From: Alphaproteobacteria bacterium
GTDB lineage: Bacteria; Pseudomonadota; Alphaproteobacteria; Rhodobacterales; Rhodobacteraceae
DNA length: 64,000 nt
Direction of reading: 5' to 3'
Assembly (NCBI GenBank): GCA_003331935.1
Contig: QOQE01000006.1
Coordinates: 1 to 64,000 of the forward strand
In this document: positions 7,926 to 17,182 of the stretch, piece after piece
How the letters are laid out: each line of letters opens with the position of its first letter
How positions within the stretch are numbered: position 1 is the first letter of the stretch
Position numbers and translations under genes: made by a program
Notes under the pieces: generated by a model
Database searches by the model: none
Told to the model about the DNA's origin: nothing
The model's input: the letters and a program-made list of their open reading frames with translations, nothing else

Positions 7926-8918
7926 TTAAGCGTCAATTAGATCTAAAGCTCTTGAAAAAATAACTGGGTCAACGTTTCCACCAGTACACACAATAATAAG
8001 AGCATCTGAGTCAAGTTTTTCATTCTGATTTAACGCTGCGGCTAGTGAGATGGCACCTCCGGGCTCAACAACTAAATTATGATGTAAGAATAGCAAAGCC
8101 ATTGCCTCAAGAACTTGCTCATCAGTTGCAACTAAACCGGGGGCTGCATACTTTTCAAGAATCTCAAAAGTTAGCTCACCTGGCGTCGGCGTTAAAATTG
8201 CATCACAGATAGACCCGTCCATCGCCTTATTTTTTACTCTGCTCTTTTGCTGCAAAGATCTGGCCATATCATCAAAATTTTCAGGTTCACAAGTTCTCAC
8301 TTTAAACCTATCGCTTAATCCCTGAAAGGCCAAACTTATTCCTGAAGCTAGTCCCCCTCCTCCACAACAAACTAGTACATCTGCCGAATCTAATTTCATC
8401 CTTTTTGCTTGATTAATTAGCTCAATTCCCAAAGAGCCTTGTCCAGCAATTACAAAAGGATCATCGTAAGGTCTTATCAGCGTTAAATTTTTTTCTTTTT
8501 GCAGCTTTGCGCCAATTTCTTCTCTACTTTCTTTTATTCGATCATAAAAGATTACATTAGCTCCATATGACTGTGTATTTTTAATTTTAAGTCTGGGAGC
8601 ATCTTTTGGCATAATTATCGTTGCTTCAATTTTTAGTTGCTTTGCTACCGCGGCTATGCCTTGGGCATGATTTCCTGAAGAGTACGCTAATACTCCCTTC
8701 TTTAAGTTTTCGATATCATTATTCACAAAAGAAGACCAACTGCCTCTATATTTGAAAGAACCTGTTTTTTGCAAACACTCGGCCTTGATCAAAACGCGCT
8801 TATTTAGTCGATTACTCAGGAAAGGAGATTCTAGTAAAGGTGTTTCAACTAAATGCTGATGGATTCTGTCGTAGGTATTAGAAATAAGAGAGAAATCTAC
8901 CAACTCATGCCTTCTCAA
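7926..8918 (-). CDS. PLP-dependent threonine/serine dehydratase (catabolic type)
   Basis: 330 residues, fold-type II PLP enzyme. The Schiff-base lysine is Lys56 in KTGSFKYRG, and the phosphate-binding loop is GGGG at 186-189. There is no C-terminal ACT regulatory domain, so it fits catabolic threonine/serine dehydratase or serine racemase rather than biosynthetic IlvA. The expected reaction is deamination of Ser/Thr to 2-oxo acids. It overlaps the fabI end by 14 bases and is probably co-transcribed with fabA-fabB-fabI. Its link with lipid synthesis is positional only. Confidence 0.85.
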   Translation of the reverse strand: MRRHELVDFSLISNTYDRIHQHLVETPLLESPFLSNRLNKRVLIKAECLQKTGSFKYRGSWSSFVNNDIENLKKGVLAYSSGNHAQGIAAVAKQLKIEATIIMPKDAPRLKIKNTQSYGANVIFYDRIKESREEIGAKLQKEKNLTLIRPYDDPFVIAGQGSLGIELINQAKRMKLDSADVLVCCGGGGLASGISLAFQGLSDRFKVRTCEPENFDDMARSLQQKSRVKNKAMDGSICDAILTPTPGELTFEILEKYAAPGLVATDEQVLEAMALLFLHHNLVVEPGGAISLAAALNQNEKLDSDALIIVCTGGNVDPVIFSRALDLIDA

Positions 8919-9702
8919 TATTATCTAATTTGGGCATACCCATTACATGGTAACCACCGTCTACAAAGATTACTTCTCCAGAAACGTGCATTCCATAATC
9001 ACTGAGTAAGAACGCTGCTGCCCCCCCTACTGATTTTAATGTTGGATTTGACTTTAGGGGAGAATTTTGTTCCGAGAGACGGAATACCCGTCTTGCTCCT
9101 CCTATAGCAGCACCAGCAAGTGTTTTCATTGGTCCTGCACTGATAGCGTTCACTCTAATACCATCGTCACCCAAATCGCTTGCAAGATATCTAACAGATG
9201 ACTCCAAAGCAGCTTTTGCTACTCCCATCACATTATAATTTGGAGTAACTCTCTGAGAGCCCAGATAACTCAGCGTTAGAATTGCTCCGCCAGGGCTCAT
9301 AAGGGAAGAGCATTTCTTTGCAACATCAATTAAACTGAAACAAGATATATCCAAGGAATTTAAAAAATTTTTTCTCGAAGTGTTAATAAACCTACCAGAC
9401 AATTCAGATTTATCTGAAAAAGCAAGCGCATGTACTACAAAATCAAGCGATCCCCACTCCTTTGATAATTCATTAAAACATTTATCTACAGAAATTTCAT
9501 CTGTGACATCCACATCAAATACCAGATTTGAACCTATACTCTTTGCTAGTGGCTCTACTCTTTTTTTAAAATTGTCACCCTGATAAGTTAAAGCTAAAGA
9601 TGCACCTTCAATACTTAATACTTCAGCTATCCCCCATGCAATGGACTTTTGGTTAGCGACACCCATGACCAGACCTTTTTTATTTTTCATAAGGCCAGAC
9701 AA
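8905..9702 (-). CDS. fabI: Enoyl-[acyl-carrier-protein] reductase (NADH), FabI
   Basis: 265 residues, short-chain dehydrogenase fold. FabI reduces the enoyl-ACP double bond in the last step of each fatty-acid elongation cycle. The cofactor loop is GVANQKSIAWGIA at 14-26. The catalytic pair Tyr156-x6-Lys163 (YNVMGVAK) has the FabI spacing, with a second tyrosine at 146. It follows fabB with a 5-base gap in the fabA-fabB-fabI order usual for alphaproteobacteria that make unsaturated fatty acids anaerobically. Confidence 0.94.
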   Translation of the reverse strand: MSGLMKNKKGLVMGVANQKSIAWGIAEVLSIEGASLALTYQGDNFKKRVEPLAKSIGSNLVFDVDVTDEISVDKCFNELSKEWGSLDFVVHALAFSDKSELSGRFINTSRKNFLNSLDISCFSLIDVAKKCSSLMSPGGAILTLSYLGSQRVTPNYNVMGVAKAALESSVRYLASDLGDDGIRVNAISAGPMKTLAGAAIGGARRVFRLSEQNSPLKSNPTLKSVGGAAAFLLSDYGMHVSGEVIFVDGGYHVMGMPKLDNIEKA

Positions 9703-9707
9703 AGAAG

Positions 9708-10934
9708 TTATCCAGAATACTTGCTTAAGGCTATAGAGGCATTGGTACCACCAAACCCAAAGCTATTTGATAAAACAGTATCTAATTCAATGCCTTCCAC
9801 TAATCTCATGGCCACTTCATTAGAATTGATCCCTTCATCCAAATTAAAAACATTGGCACTTGCGGATATAAAGTTATTTTCCATCATAATCAGAGAATAA
9901 ATAGCTTCTTGAACGCCAGCAGCGCCAAGACTATGACCTGTGAGTGATTTTGTAGAGGCTACCAAAGGTTGTTTTTCTTTGCCGAACACGTTTCTAACCG
10001 CTTGTATCTCAGTGACATCCCCTGCTGGAGTTGATGTACCGTGCGCATTGATGTAATTAACCTTCCTACCATTCAAAGAGGCCAAAGCTAGTCTCATCGA
10101 TCTTTCAGCTCCCTCACCCGACGGTGCTACCATGTCATAACCATCCGAGGTTGCGCCATAACCGGTAACTTCTGCATATATTTTTGCTCCCCTGGCAATA
10201 GCATGGCTTAACTCCTCTACAACAACAACTCCTCCTCCACCGGCAATAACAAAACCATCTCTATCTCTGTCAAAAGCTCTTGAAGCATTTTCTGGTGTAT
10301 CATTGTATTTACTTGACATGGCGCCCATGGCATCAAAAAGACAGGATAGTGTCCAATCTAATTCTTCTCCTCCACCTGCAAATACTATGTCTTGTTTGTT
10401 CAGTTGTATTTGTTCAACAGCATTTCCTATGCAATGAGCAGAGGTTGAACAAGCTGAAGTTATTGAATAATTAACGCCCTTTATTTTAAAAGGAGTTGCT
10501 ATACAAGCCGAGTTTGTAGATGACATTCCCCGTGTAACCATAAATGGTCCCATCCTTTTAGGACTACCTTTCTCTATGACAGTTTTATGCGCAGAAAAAA
10601 GGTTCTTTGTTGAAGGTCCTCCTGATCCAACAATAAGACCTGTTCTTTCATTAGAAACTTCCTTGTCCTCTAGCCCACTATCTTCAATAGCTTGTTGCAT
10701 CGCTATAAAGTTAAAGGCTGCTCCGTCTCCCATAAATCTTAGTTGCCTTTTATCTATAAAATCTTCTACATTTATATTTGGTTTTCCATGAACTCTACTC
10801 CTGAAGCCATGTTCTTCATAATCTAAACTTTTGGTTATACCAGAAGTTCCTTTTCTAAGGCTCTCCTCTACCGCTTTCTTATCAATGCCGATACATGAAA
10901 CAATTCCTAAACCTGTAATTACTGCGCGACGCAT
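9708..10934 (-). CDS. fabB: Beta-ketoacyl-ACP synthase I, FabB
   Basis: 408 residues, thiolase-fold condensing enzyme. The nucleophile is Cys162 in TSACSTSAH. The two catalytic histidines are His298 ([11 protein letters not shown]) and His334 ([10 protein letters not shown]). With FabA it extends the cis-3-decenoyl-ACP branch to unsaturated fatty acids. Its place directly after fabA supports FabB over FabF. The 28-base gap from fabA and 5-base gap to fabI indicate an operon. Confidence 0.93.
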   Translation of the reverse strand: MRRAVITGLGIVSCIGIDKKAVEESLRKGTSGITKSLDYEEHGFRSRVHGKPNINVEDFIDKRQLRFMGDGAAFNFIAMQQAIEDSGLEDKEVSNERTGLIVGSGGPSTKNLFSAHKTVIEKGSPKRMGPFMVTRGMSSTNSACIATPFKIKGVNYSITSACSTSAHCIGNAVEQIQLNKQDIVFAGGGEELDWTLSCLFDAMGAMSSKYNDTPENASRAFDRDRDGFVIAGGGGVVVVEELSHAIARGAKIYAEVTGYGATSDGYDMVAPSGEGAERSMRLALASLNGRKVNYINAHGTSTPAGDVTEIQAVRNVFGKEKQPLVASTKSLTGHSLGAAGVQEAIYSLIMMENNFISASANVFNLDEGINSNEVAMRLVEGIELDTVLSNSFGFGGTNASIALSKYSG

Positions 10935-10962
10935 AATCGTACTTTTCTCCTATAGAAATAAA

Positions 10963-11469
10963 TCAGCTCTGAAACAAACCTACCTTCATATTTTCAGCTG
11001 AATAGATTTTTTCATTATCTGCATACATAGTCCCATTAGCCAAGGCTAGTTTTAGCTTCCTATCAATCACTCTTGTAAAATTTACTTCATATCTCACCAG
11101 TTTTATTTCTGGAGTTACCATTCCTGTGAACTTTACCTCGCCAACACCTAAAGCTCTACCTTTACCTTTCATTTCTCTCCATCCTAAATTAAAGCCAGTT
11201 AGTTGCCATAACGCGTCCAAACCCAGACATCCCGGCATCACGGGATCTCCTTCAAAATGACATTCGAAAAACCATAATTCTGGATTTATATCGAATTCTG
11301 CTACTACATGCCCTTTGTCATGTTCACCACCATCATCTGATATCTCTGTTACCCTATCAATCATTAACATAGGGGGCATTGGAAGCTGAGGATTACCTGC
11401 TCCAAATAGTTCACCTTTAGCGCATGATATTAGTTCATCGTAGTCAAATTTATTTTTTCTAGATATCAT
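10963..11469 (-). CDS. fabA: 3-hydroxydecanoyl-ACP dehydratase/isomerase FabA
   Basis: 168 residues, single hot-dog domain. FabA dehydrates 3-hydroxydecanoyl-ACP and isomerises the product to the cis-3 form, the branch point to unsaturated fatty acids. The active-site motif [20 protein letters not shown] contains His71 and Asp85. It heads the fabA-fabB-fabI operon. The 225-base upstream gap (11470-11694) is shared with imuB; apart from an SOS box near imuB I see no clear operator there for fabA. Confidence 0.95.
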   Translation of the reverse strand: MISRKNKFDYDELISCAKGELFGAGNPQLPMPPMLMIDRVTEISDDGGEHDKGHVVAEFDINPELWFFECHFEGDPVMPGCLGLDALWQLTGFNLGWREMKGKGRALGVGEVKFTGMVTPEIKLVRYEVNFTRVIDRKLKLALANGTMYADNEKIYSAENMKVGLFQS

Positions 11470-11685
11470 AGTTTTCTTCTACTGTACTGGCTCTCGCATC
11501 ATACAAATCAAATTATATTAATGCTTTAAAAAATATTCTTTTTTTATCATGATCTTCGACTACCAAATTCTTAACGGAAATCCTATCAGGGTATGTTTAT
11601 AAAAGATAGGTAAAATAATTTTCATATCTATCGCACCCAAAAGCAAAAAATTGAGTTGGACTTTTCATTAGTTTCTGATTAAAAA

Positions 11686-11700
11686 GAACAAACAATGAAC
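11686..11700. promoter_or_regulatory. LexA (SOS) box at imuB start
   Basis: GAAC at 11686-11689 and GAAC at 11697-11700 are separated by exactly 7 bases, the alphaproteobacterial LexA direct repeat. The second half overlaps the imuB ATG (11695-11697). A possible promoter just upstream is TTGGAC (11656) with GATTAA (11677), only 15 bases apart, so weak. imuB-dnaE2 cassettes are established LexA targets, which makes this match more credible than sequence alone. Confidence 0.7.
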
Positions 11701-13383
11701 AAAATAAAGTTGAAGAATAGATTCGTTTCCATTTGGTTTCCACGATTACCATTAGAGACAATTTTATCTAAAGAACCTCTATTAGATTCATTACCCCTGA
11801 TTGTTTCTTTTTCTGGTGGAGAGAAAATAATATGCACAAATGAATTAGCAAAAAAACTAAATATACATTCTGGAATGTCTATTAAGGAAACTCTAATATT
11901 GAACCCTCATGTGGTTAGCAAAACAGTTCAACATTCAGATATTAAAAAAAGACTAATTAACCTTTTTAGTTTTATATATCAATTCACACCTCTTATCAGA
12001 TTAGATGGCTATGATAGTTTAATGCTTGATATAACAGGATGTGAGAAATTTACTGGCAAAGAGGAAGATTTTGTAGATCAACTAAAAGCTCATTTTTCTA
12101 AAATTAATATACTAAGCGTTGTAGGGATTGCAGGAACTCAGGGAGCTGCTTGGGCAGTAGCAAGATTCCAAAATAATTCTAACAAAAAACAACCGAGAGT
12201 AAGTCTTAGAAAAATAATCAATGACCAAAGTAGAGCCACGAGAATTAAAATCCCTAGTGATAGAGATACACAGAATTCTAAAAAAAAATCATCTGTCTTT
12301 GATACCACCTACTCTATTAATGGCCCCATATACAGGTCTAGAATAATTGATAATGATGAAACAGAAAAAGCTCTTACTGCCTTACCATTAGAAGCTTTGA
12401 AGATAGAAGATACTGATATAAATCAATTAAATTTATTTGGCATTTACAAAGTTAAAGATCTAATAAATGTAGATTCATCTTCTATTAATAGAAGATTTGG
12501 AAGTCATATAATAAAAAGAGTGCGACAAGTTTTAGGCAAAGACACAGAACTATTCAATAAAATCGTCTGGGCAGAAAAATACTCCTTTTCAAAAGATCTA
12601 TTCTTAGAAGAAATTACTCTCCAGGGTATAAATGAATTCATTAAAGCTCTTATTGATAAAATGTGTAACAAGCTCGAGAAAAATAAGAAGCTAATTAGGA
12701 GATGTAATATTAGATTTCCACCAAACCATAACCTACTTATAGAGGTAAATTTCAGCAATCCAACACAAGATAGAAAAAAAATAGAACTAGTAATAATAGA
12801 AAAACTCAGGACTATTAAAAGTCTCAAAAATGTGGAATCAATAATCCTTGAAGGAGTGCATATTGAAGAAGCAAAAGAAAAGCAAATAGCTATAAATATC
12901 TCTGGTGAAGGCCATACTTCTAAATATTTAGATAAGGAAGAAAAAATAAGTTTATTGATGGCCAGAATTGAAGCTAGGTTAGGGAAAAATAAGGTAGAAT
13001 TATTTGCACAACGCCATAGTCATATACCAGAAAAAACTTTTTCTTTAGATACATTTGAAATAAAAAGAACAATGGGAGATCAATGGCAGAAAAGTAAATT
13101 TATAAGACCGATACTTTTATATTCACCGGATCTGATTAATGATACTTTATATAGAGGCAACTATATAAACCAATTTAGTTGGAGAGGAAAAAAGTATCAA
13201 ACCTTATATGCACGTGGACCTGAAAGGATAGCATCGGAATGGTGGAGAAATAGTGAAAGAAAAAATTTTAGATTACGCGACTATTGGGAAGTAGCAACAA
13301 CATGTGGTGTGAGGTTGTGGATATTTCAAGAAAAGAATAAGCTCTCAGAAAACAAATGGTTTGTACATGGTAATTTTTGTTAG
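11695..13383 (+). CDS. imuB: ImuB-type Y-family polymerase-like protein (mutagenesis cassette)
   Basis: 562 residues. ImuB is a catalytically inactive Y-family homologue that links DnaE2 to the beta clamp in SOS translesion synthesis. The start FVSIWFPRLPLE and the palm string LDITGCEKF are ImuB hallmarks, while the acidic residue usual at the N-terminal Y-polymerase metal site is absent. The C-terminal ImuB domain is complete (RGPERIASEWWR ... WFVHG). A clamp-like string QLNLF occurs at 244-248. The gene is followed after 21 bases by a methyltransferase and then dnaE2; no imuA precedes it, fabA being divergent instead. Base composition looks more A-rich than in neighbours. Confidence 0.88.
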   Translation: MNKIKLKNRFVSIWFPRLPLETILSKEPLLDSLPLIVSFSGGEKIICTNELAKKLNIHSGMSIKETLILNPHVVSKTVQHSDIKKRLINLFSFIYQFTPLIRLDGYDSLMLDITGCEKFTGKEEDFVDQLKAHFSKINILSVVGIAGTQGAAWAVARFQNNSNKKQPRVSLRKIINDQSRATRIKIPSDRDTQNSKKKSSVFDTTYSINGPIYRSRIIDNDETEKALTALPLEALKIEDTDINQLNLFGIYKVKDLINVDSSSINRRFGSHIIKRVRQVLGKDTELFNKIVWAEKYSFSKDLFLEEITLQGINEFIKALIDKMCNKLEKNKKLIRRCNIRFPPNHNLLIEVNFSNPTQDRKKIELVIIEKLRTIKSLKNVESIILEGVHIEEAKEKQIAINISGEGHTSKYLDKEEKISLLMARIEARLGKNKVELFAQRHSHIPEKTFSLDTFEIKRTMGDQWQKSKFIRPILLYSPDLINDTLYRGNYINQFSWRGKKYQTLYARGPERIASEWWRNSERKNFRLRDYWEVATTCGVRLWIFQEKNKLSENKWFVHGNFC

Positions 13384-13404
13384 AAATTAAGACTGTGAAT
13401 AAGA

Positions 13405-14286
13405 ATGCAATTTCAGAAGAATAATACATTAGATACTAAAGCTCTTGGGCTTGAGGTCTCTTTGGCAATAGCAAAATTTGTTACTGGGAAAGAGAACATG
13501 CACTATGGCGTTTGGGATAATCTAGACCCTTGTCTTGAAAATTTGGGTAAAGCTCAAGAACAGTATACACAGCTACTGTTCAAATACTTTCCAAAAAAGA
13601 AAAAGCTGAAGATTCTTGATATTGGTGGAGGTGCTGGAGAAACAGCGAGGAAGCTAATCTCCTTAGGCCATAGCGTTACTGTTGTTGTACCTAGCAACAT
13701 ACTAAGCAGACGGTGCTTGGAAAATACAGGTAATAAAGCCGAAGTTCATAATATAAAGTTTGAGGATTATAAACCAAAAAAAAATCAGACATTTGACTTA
13801 TGTCTCTTTTCAGAAAGCTTTCAATATATTCCTGCAAAAATTGCGTTGGAAAAGGCTAAAGGATTACTAAGTAAAGATGGGCAAATATTAGTTGCAGATT
13901 GCTTCCGCTCCAATCTCAAGAATAATAGTCACAACAGAAGGCCGGGAGGAGGGCACCCTTTATCAGAAATGCTAAAACTCATTAAAGATATAAATTTGAA
14001 TATTGTATCAAAAAAAGAAATAACAAAGTCTGTTGCTCCATCTTTGGATATAGAGCAAAGATTTTACAATGTAGTTGGTGTTGGAATAGACAAGTTACAA
14101 CAAGGTTTAGTGACAAGCTATCCTTGGAAAATGAAACTGTTTAATCTCGTCTACAAGACGATAGTAAGCCAGAAAAAGCGCAGGCGTTTACACGATAGAA
14201 TTTATGGAAATATAAGAAATTCCGATAATTTTATCAAATTTAATCACTACATGATCTTTCAATTGTCTTCCAATAAGGCAGGTTGA
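13405..14286 (+). CDS. Class I SAM-dependent methyltransferase inside imuB-dnaE2 cassette
   Basis: 293 residues. SAM motif I is ILDIGGGAGET at 70-80, followed by a normal Rossmann pattern (FDLCLFSESFQYIP, ILVADCF). The middle part (GGGHPLSEMLKLI) and overall layout recall small-molecule or lipid methyltransferases of the UbiE/tocopherol-methyltransferase type rather than DNA methyltransferases; no DPPY or PC motif is present. The C-terminal 70 residues are basic. It lies 21 bases after imuB and 26 before dnaE2, so it is very probably co-transcribed with them. The substrate is unknown; a methyltransferase at this place in the cassette is not something I know from described examples. Confidence 0.75.
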   Translation: MQFQKNNTLDTKALGLEVSLAIAKFVTGKENMHYGVWDNLDPCLENLGKAQEQYTQLLFKYFPKKKKLKILDIGGGAGETARKLISLGHSVTVVVPSNILSRRCLENTGNKAEVHNIKFEDYKPKKNQTFDLCLFSESFQYIPAKIALEKAKGLLSKDGQILVADCFRSNLKNNSHNRRPGGGHPLSEMLKLIKDINLNIVSKKEITKSVAPSLDIEQRFYNVVGVGIDKLQQGLVTSYPWKMKLFNLVYKTIVSQKKRRRLHDRIYGNIRNSDNFIKFNHYMIFQLSSNKAG

Positions 14287-14312
14287 ATAGCTTAATAAAA
14301 TAGAGCTTTTAG

Positions 14313-17159
14313 TTGTCGTATTCAGAACTTTGTATAACGTCTAATTTTAGCTTTCTAGAAGGAGCTAGTCATCCTGAAGAGTATGCGGAAAGGGCCATAA
14401 AGTTTGGGTTAAAATCTATAGCAATTGTCGACAAAAACTCCATTTCTGGAGTTGTGAGAGGGCTTAGAGTAATAAAAGAGATTGAATGTGATACTAAAAG
14501 CAAGTGCTCTTCTCTAAAAATAATACCTGGGGTTACTATCGTCACAACTCATAGAACTGAAATAACATGCTTAGCTCAGACACGACAAGGATGGAAAAAT
14601 ATATGTAAAATTTTAACTATCGGCAAAAAAAATTCGAAAAAAGGTTATTCCCATATTGACTATAAAAATATTATCAAAAACCAAGATGGCATTATATTCT
14701 TAGCTCATATTTCAGAAAAAAATCATAGTTTTTCAGAAAGACTTGGGTGGTTAAGGTTTATCCAGAGGCTCAAAAGAAATAGTAGTAGATCTGTATACAT
14801 AGTTATGGCGCCTAAATATGACGGCTTAGATGAAATACGCTTTTACAAAATTAATAAATTTGCAAAAAACATTGAGTGCGAGGTTGTAGCATCCTCTACT
14901 CCTGTAATGCATCATGGCTCCAGGCGAAAAGTCAGAGATACTTTATCTGCAATAAGAATGAAATGCACCATAGATGACCTGGGCATTGAATCAAGCATTC
15001 ATGGGGAACAAAGAATGAGATCACCCCATGATTTTGCAACGATATTTAAAGAATATCCTGAAGCAATACACAACACTAACCTTGTAAGTGATAGATGTTT
15101 ATTTTCTTTAGATGAACTAAGCTATACATACCCTAAAGAAGTGCTAAGAGGAGAGAACCCTGACACAATATTACATAAGCTAACCTTTAACGGATTAAAT
15201 GAATATTATGAAAAAAATATTCCTATAAAAATATTAAAAGGAGTAAAAAAAGAGCTTCTGTTAATAAAAAAACTAAAATATGCTCCTTATTTTTTAACAG
15301 TGTATGACATAGTGAAATTCGCAAGAGGTAGAGGTATTTTATGTCAAGGTCGTGGCTCTGCCGCTAATTCCATAGTTTGTTTTTCTTTAGGAGTAACATC
15401 TGTTAGCCCAGAGATTGGATCAATGGTATTTGAGCGATTCATATCAGAAGCAAGAAATGAACCTCCTGACATTGATATTGATTTTGAACATGAACGCAGA
15501 CAGGAAATAATAGACGAAATTTACAGAAAGTATGGCAATAGAAGAGCTGCATTATGCGCTACAGTCGTCCACTACAGAGCGAAAGGAGCAATAAGAGATG
15601 TGGGTAAAGTAATGGGGCTAAGTGAGGAAATAATATCCTCAATGGCTGAAAATATTGTTGGATGGGATAGATATAAGATACCTCATTACAACAGTATCAG
15701 TTTAGAAGGCAAGAATGAGCACACTAGAATATTAGAGACTTTGTCCATCAGCGACCAACTGATAGGCTTCCCTAGACACTTAGGTCAGCATGTGGGTGGC
15801 TTTATAATCACTGAGGATTATTTAGATGAGCTTACATCTATTGAAAATACTGCTATGGAAGGAAGGAGTATAATAGCATGGGATAAAGACGACATAGACT
15901 TTTTAGGCATACTAAAGATAGATATTCTAGCCCTTGGAATGCTAACATGCATAAAGAAATCTTTTGATTTAATAGAAAACCATCACAATCGGCAAGTTAG
16001 CCTAAACAACATTCCACATCGAGATACATGTGTCTTTAATATGCTTTCGAAAGCAGACACTATAGGGGTTTTTCAGGTTGAGAGCAGAGCTCAAATGAAC
16101 TTCCTTCCAAGATTAAAACCACAATGTTTTTATGATCTAGTAATACAAGTTGCCATAGTCAGACCTGGGCCAATTCAGGGGGACATGGTTCATCCCTATA
16201 TAAAAAGAAGAAACGGAAAAGAAAAAGTCACTTTTCCTTCCCAAAAACTAAAGGAAATTCTTGGTAAGACTCTTGGCGTACCATTATTTCAAGAACAGGC
16301 AATACAAATTGCAATGAAAGGTGCAGGATTTTCGTTGGAAGATACTGATAGACTGAGAAGGTCATTAGCGACATTCAAGAGAAACGGTACTGTTAATAAA
16401 TTTAAGAAAAGATTTGTTGATGGGATGCAAAAAAATGGGTACGACAAAGATTTTGCCACAAGGTGCTTTTCTCAGATATCTGGTTTTGGTGAATACGGAT
16501 TCCCTGAAAGTCATGCAGCAAGCTTCGCTATTCTTGTATATGCATCTGCTTGGATAAAATATCATTATCCTGATGTTTTTGCTTGCGCTTTACTAAACTC
16601 TCAACCGATGGGATTCTACTCTGCTTCCCAAATAATACGTGATGCAAAAAATCATGGGGTAAAAGTCAAAGAAGTATGTATAAACAGAAGTCAATGGGAT
16701 CATTCTCTAGAAAATAACGGCGAAGCTTGTCTTAATTTACGACTGGGGTTCAGGCAGATCAAAGGACTTTCAAAAAATGATGTCGATAGAATTATTGAAG
16801 AGAGAGGCAACGGTTATAATGATCCTCAGGATTTATGGCATCGTATTAGACTGAGCCCTAGTGTTATAAAGCTACTGGTTAAAGCAAATTGCTTTCACTC
16901 TCTTAATAAGAATAGAAGACTATTACTTTGGGATGCTCAAGCTATAAAAAAAACAAATTCTTTAGCCCTTTTTGAAGGTTATTCTGAGAAAGAATACTTG
17001 CCAGAGAAGAGTGTTAATCTTCCTAATATGACTTCAGGCGAAGAATTGATTCTAGATTATCAATCTTTACGGTTGAGTCTTTCTACACACCCCGTCAAAC
17101 TACTAAGACCATTTCTTAGAAAAAGCTTCATAGAAAAATATTGCGCGAGCAGCGTCTAA
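14313..17159 (+). CDS. dnaE2: Error-prone DNA polymerase DnaE2, C-terminally short
   Basis: 948 residues from a TTG start; the family is usually about 1050-1100. DnaE2 (ImuC) is the C-family polymerase of SOS mutagenesis. A PHP domain (about 1-260) starts with SELCITSNFSFLEGASHPEE, matching family N-termini and fixing the TTG. The polymerase site has Asp386, Asp388 and Asp390 (PDIDIDFEHERR), plus GRGSAAN at 347-353 and FGEYGFPESHAASFA. A helix-hairpin-helix region follows. The protein stops soon after YQSLRLSLSTHPVKLL, where relatives continue into an OB fold; that domain is missing, and no remnant is visible in the 3' sequence. A hairpin covers its last codons. Confidence 0.88.
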   Translation: MSYSELCITSNFSFLEGASHPEEYAERAIKFGLKSIAIVDKNSISGVVRGLRVIKEIECDTKSKCSSLKIIPGVTIVTTHRTEITCLAQTRQGWKNICKILTIGKKNSKKGYSHIDYKNIIKNQDGIIFLAHISEKNHSFSERLGWLRFIQRLKRNSSRSVYIVMAPKYDGLDEIRFYKINKFAKNIECEVVASSTPVMHHGSRRKVRDTLSAIRMKCTIDDLGIESSIHGEQRMRSPHDFATIFKEYPEAIHNTNLVSDRCLFSLDELSYTYPKEVLRGENPDTILHKLTFNGLNEYYEKNIPIKILKGVKKELLLIKKLKYAPYFLTVYDIVKFARGRGILCQGRGSAANSIVCFSLGVTSVSPEIGSMVFERFISEARNEPPDIDIDFEHERRQEIIDEIYRKYGNRRAALCATVVHYRAKGAIRDVGKVMGLSEEIISSMAENIVGWDRYKIPHYNSISLEGKNEHTRILETLSISDQLIGFPRHLGQHVGGFIITEDYLDELTSIENTAMEGRSIIAWDKDDIDFLGILKIDILALGMLTCIKKSFDLIENHHNRQVSLNNIPHRDTCVFNMLSKADTIGVFQVESRAQMNFLPRLKPQCFYDLVIQVAIVRPGPIQGDMVHPYIKRRNGKEKVTFPSQKLKEILGKTLGVPLFQEQAIQIAMKGAGFSLEDTDRLRRSLATFKRNGTVNKFKKRFVDGMQKNGYDKDFATRCFSQISGFGEYGFPESHAASFAILVYASAWIKYHYPDVFACALLNSQPMGFYSASQIIRDAKNHGVKVKEVCINRSQWDHSLENNGEACLNLRLGFRQIKGLSKNDVDRIIEERGNGYNDPQDLWHRIRLSPSVIKLLVKANCFHSLNKNRRLLLWDAQAIKKTNSLALFEGYSEKEYLPEKSVNLPNMTSGEELILDYQSLRLSLSTHPVKLLRPFLRKSFIEKYCASSV

Positions 17160-17182
17160 CGGATTTAGCCGCAATAGACGCT
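17151..17182. terminator. Hairpin between convergent dnaE2 and I78 genes
   Basis: AGCGTCTA (17151-17158) pairs perfectly with TAGACGCT (17175-17182) around a 16-base loop that holds a further CGG/CCG pairing. It covers the end of dnaE2 and the end of the opposing small lipoprotein gene. There is no good T-tract on either side, so it is at best a weak bidirectional terminator or an mRNA 3'-end stabiliser. Confidence 0.4.

Noticed and set aside
12424-12438. QLNLF in ImuB as the beta-clamp-binding motif
   Set aside because: It matches a clamp motif in form but falls where the helix-hairpin-helix linker of Y-family proteins has a similar Leu-rich string, so function at this place is unproven.
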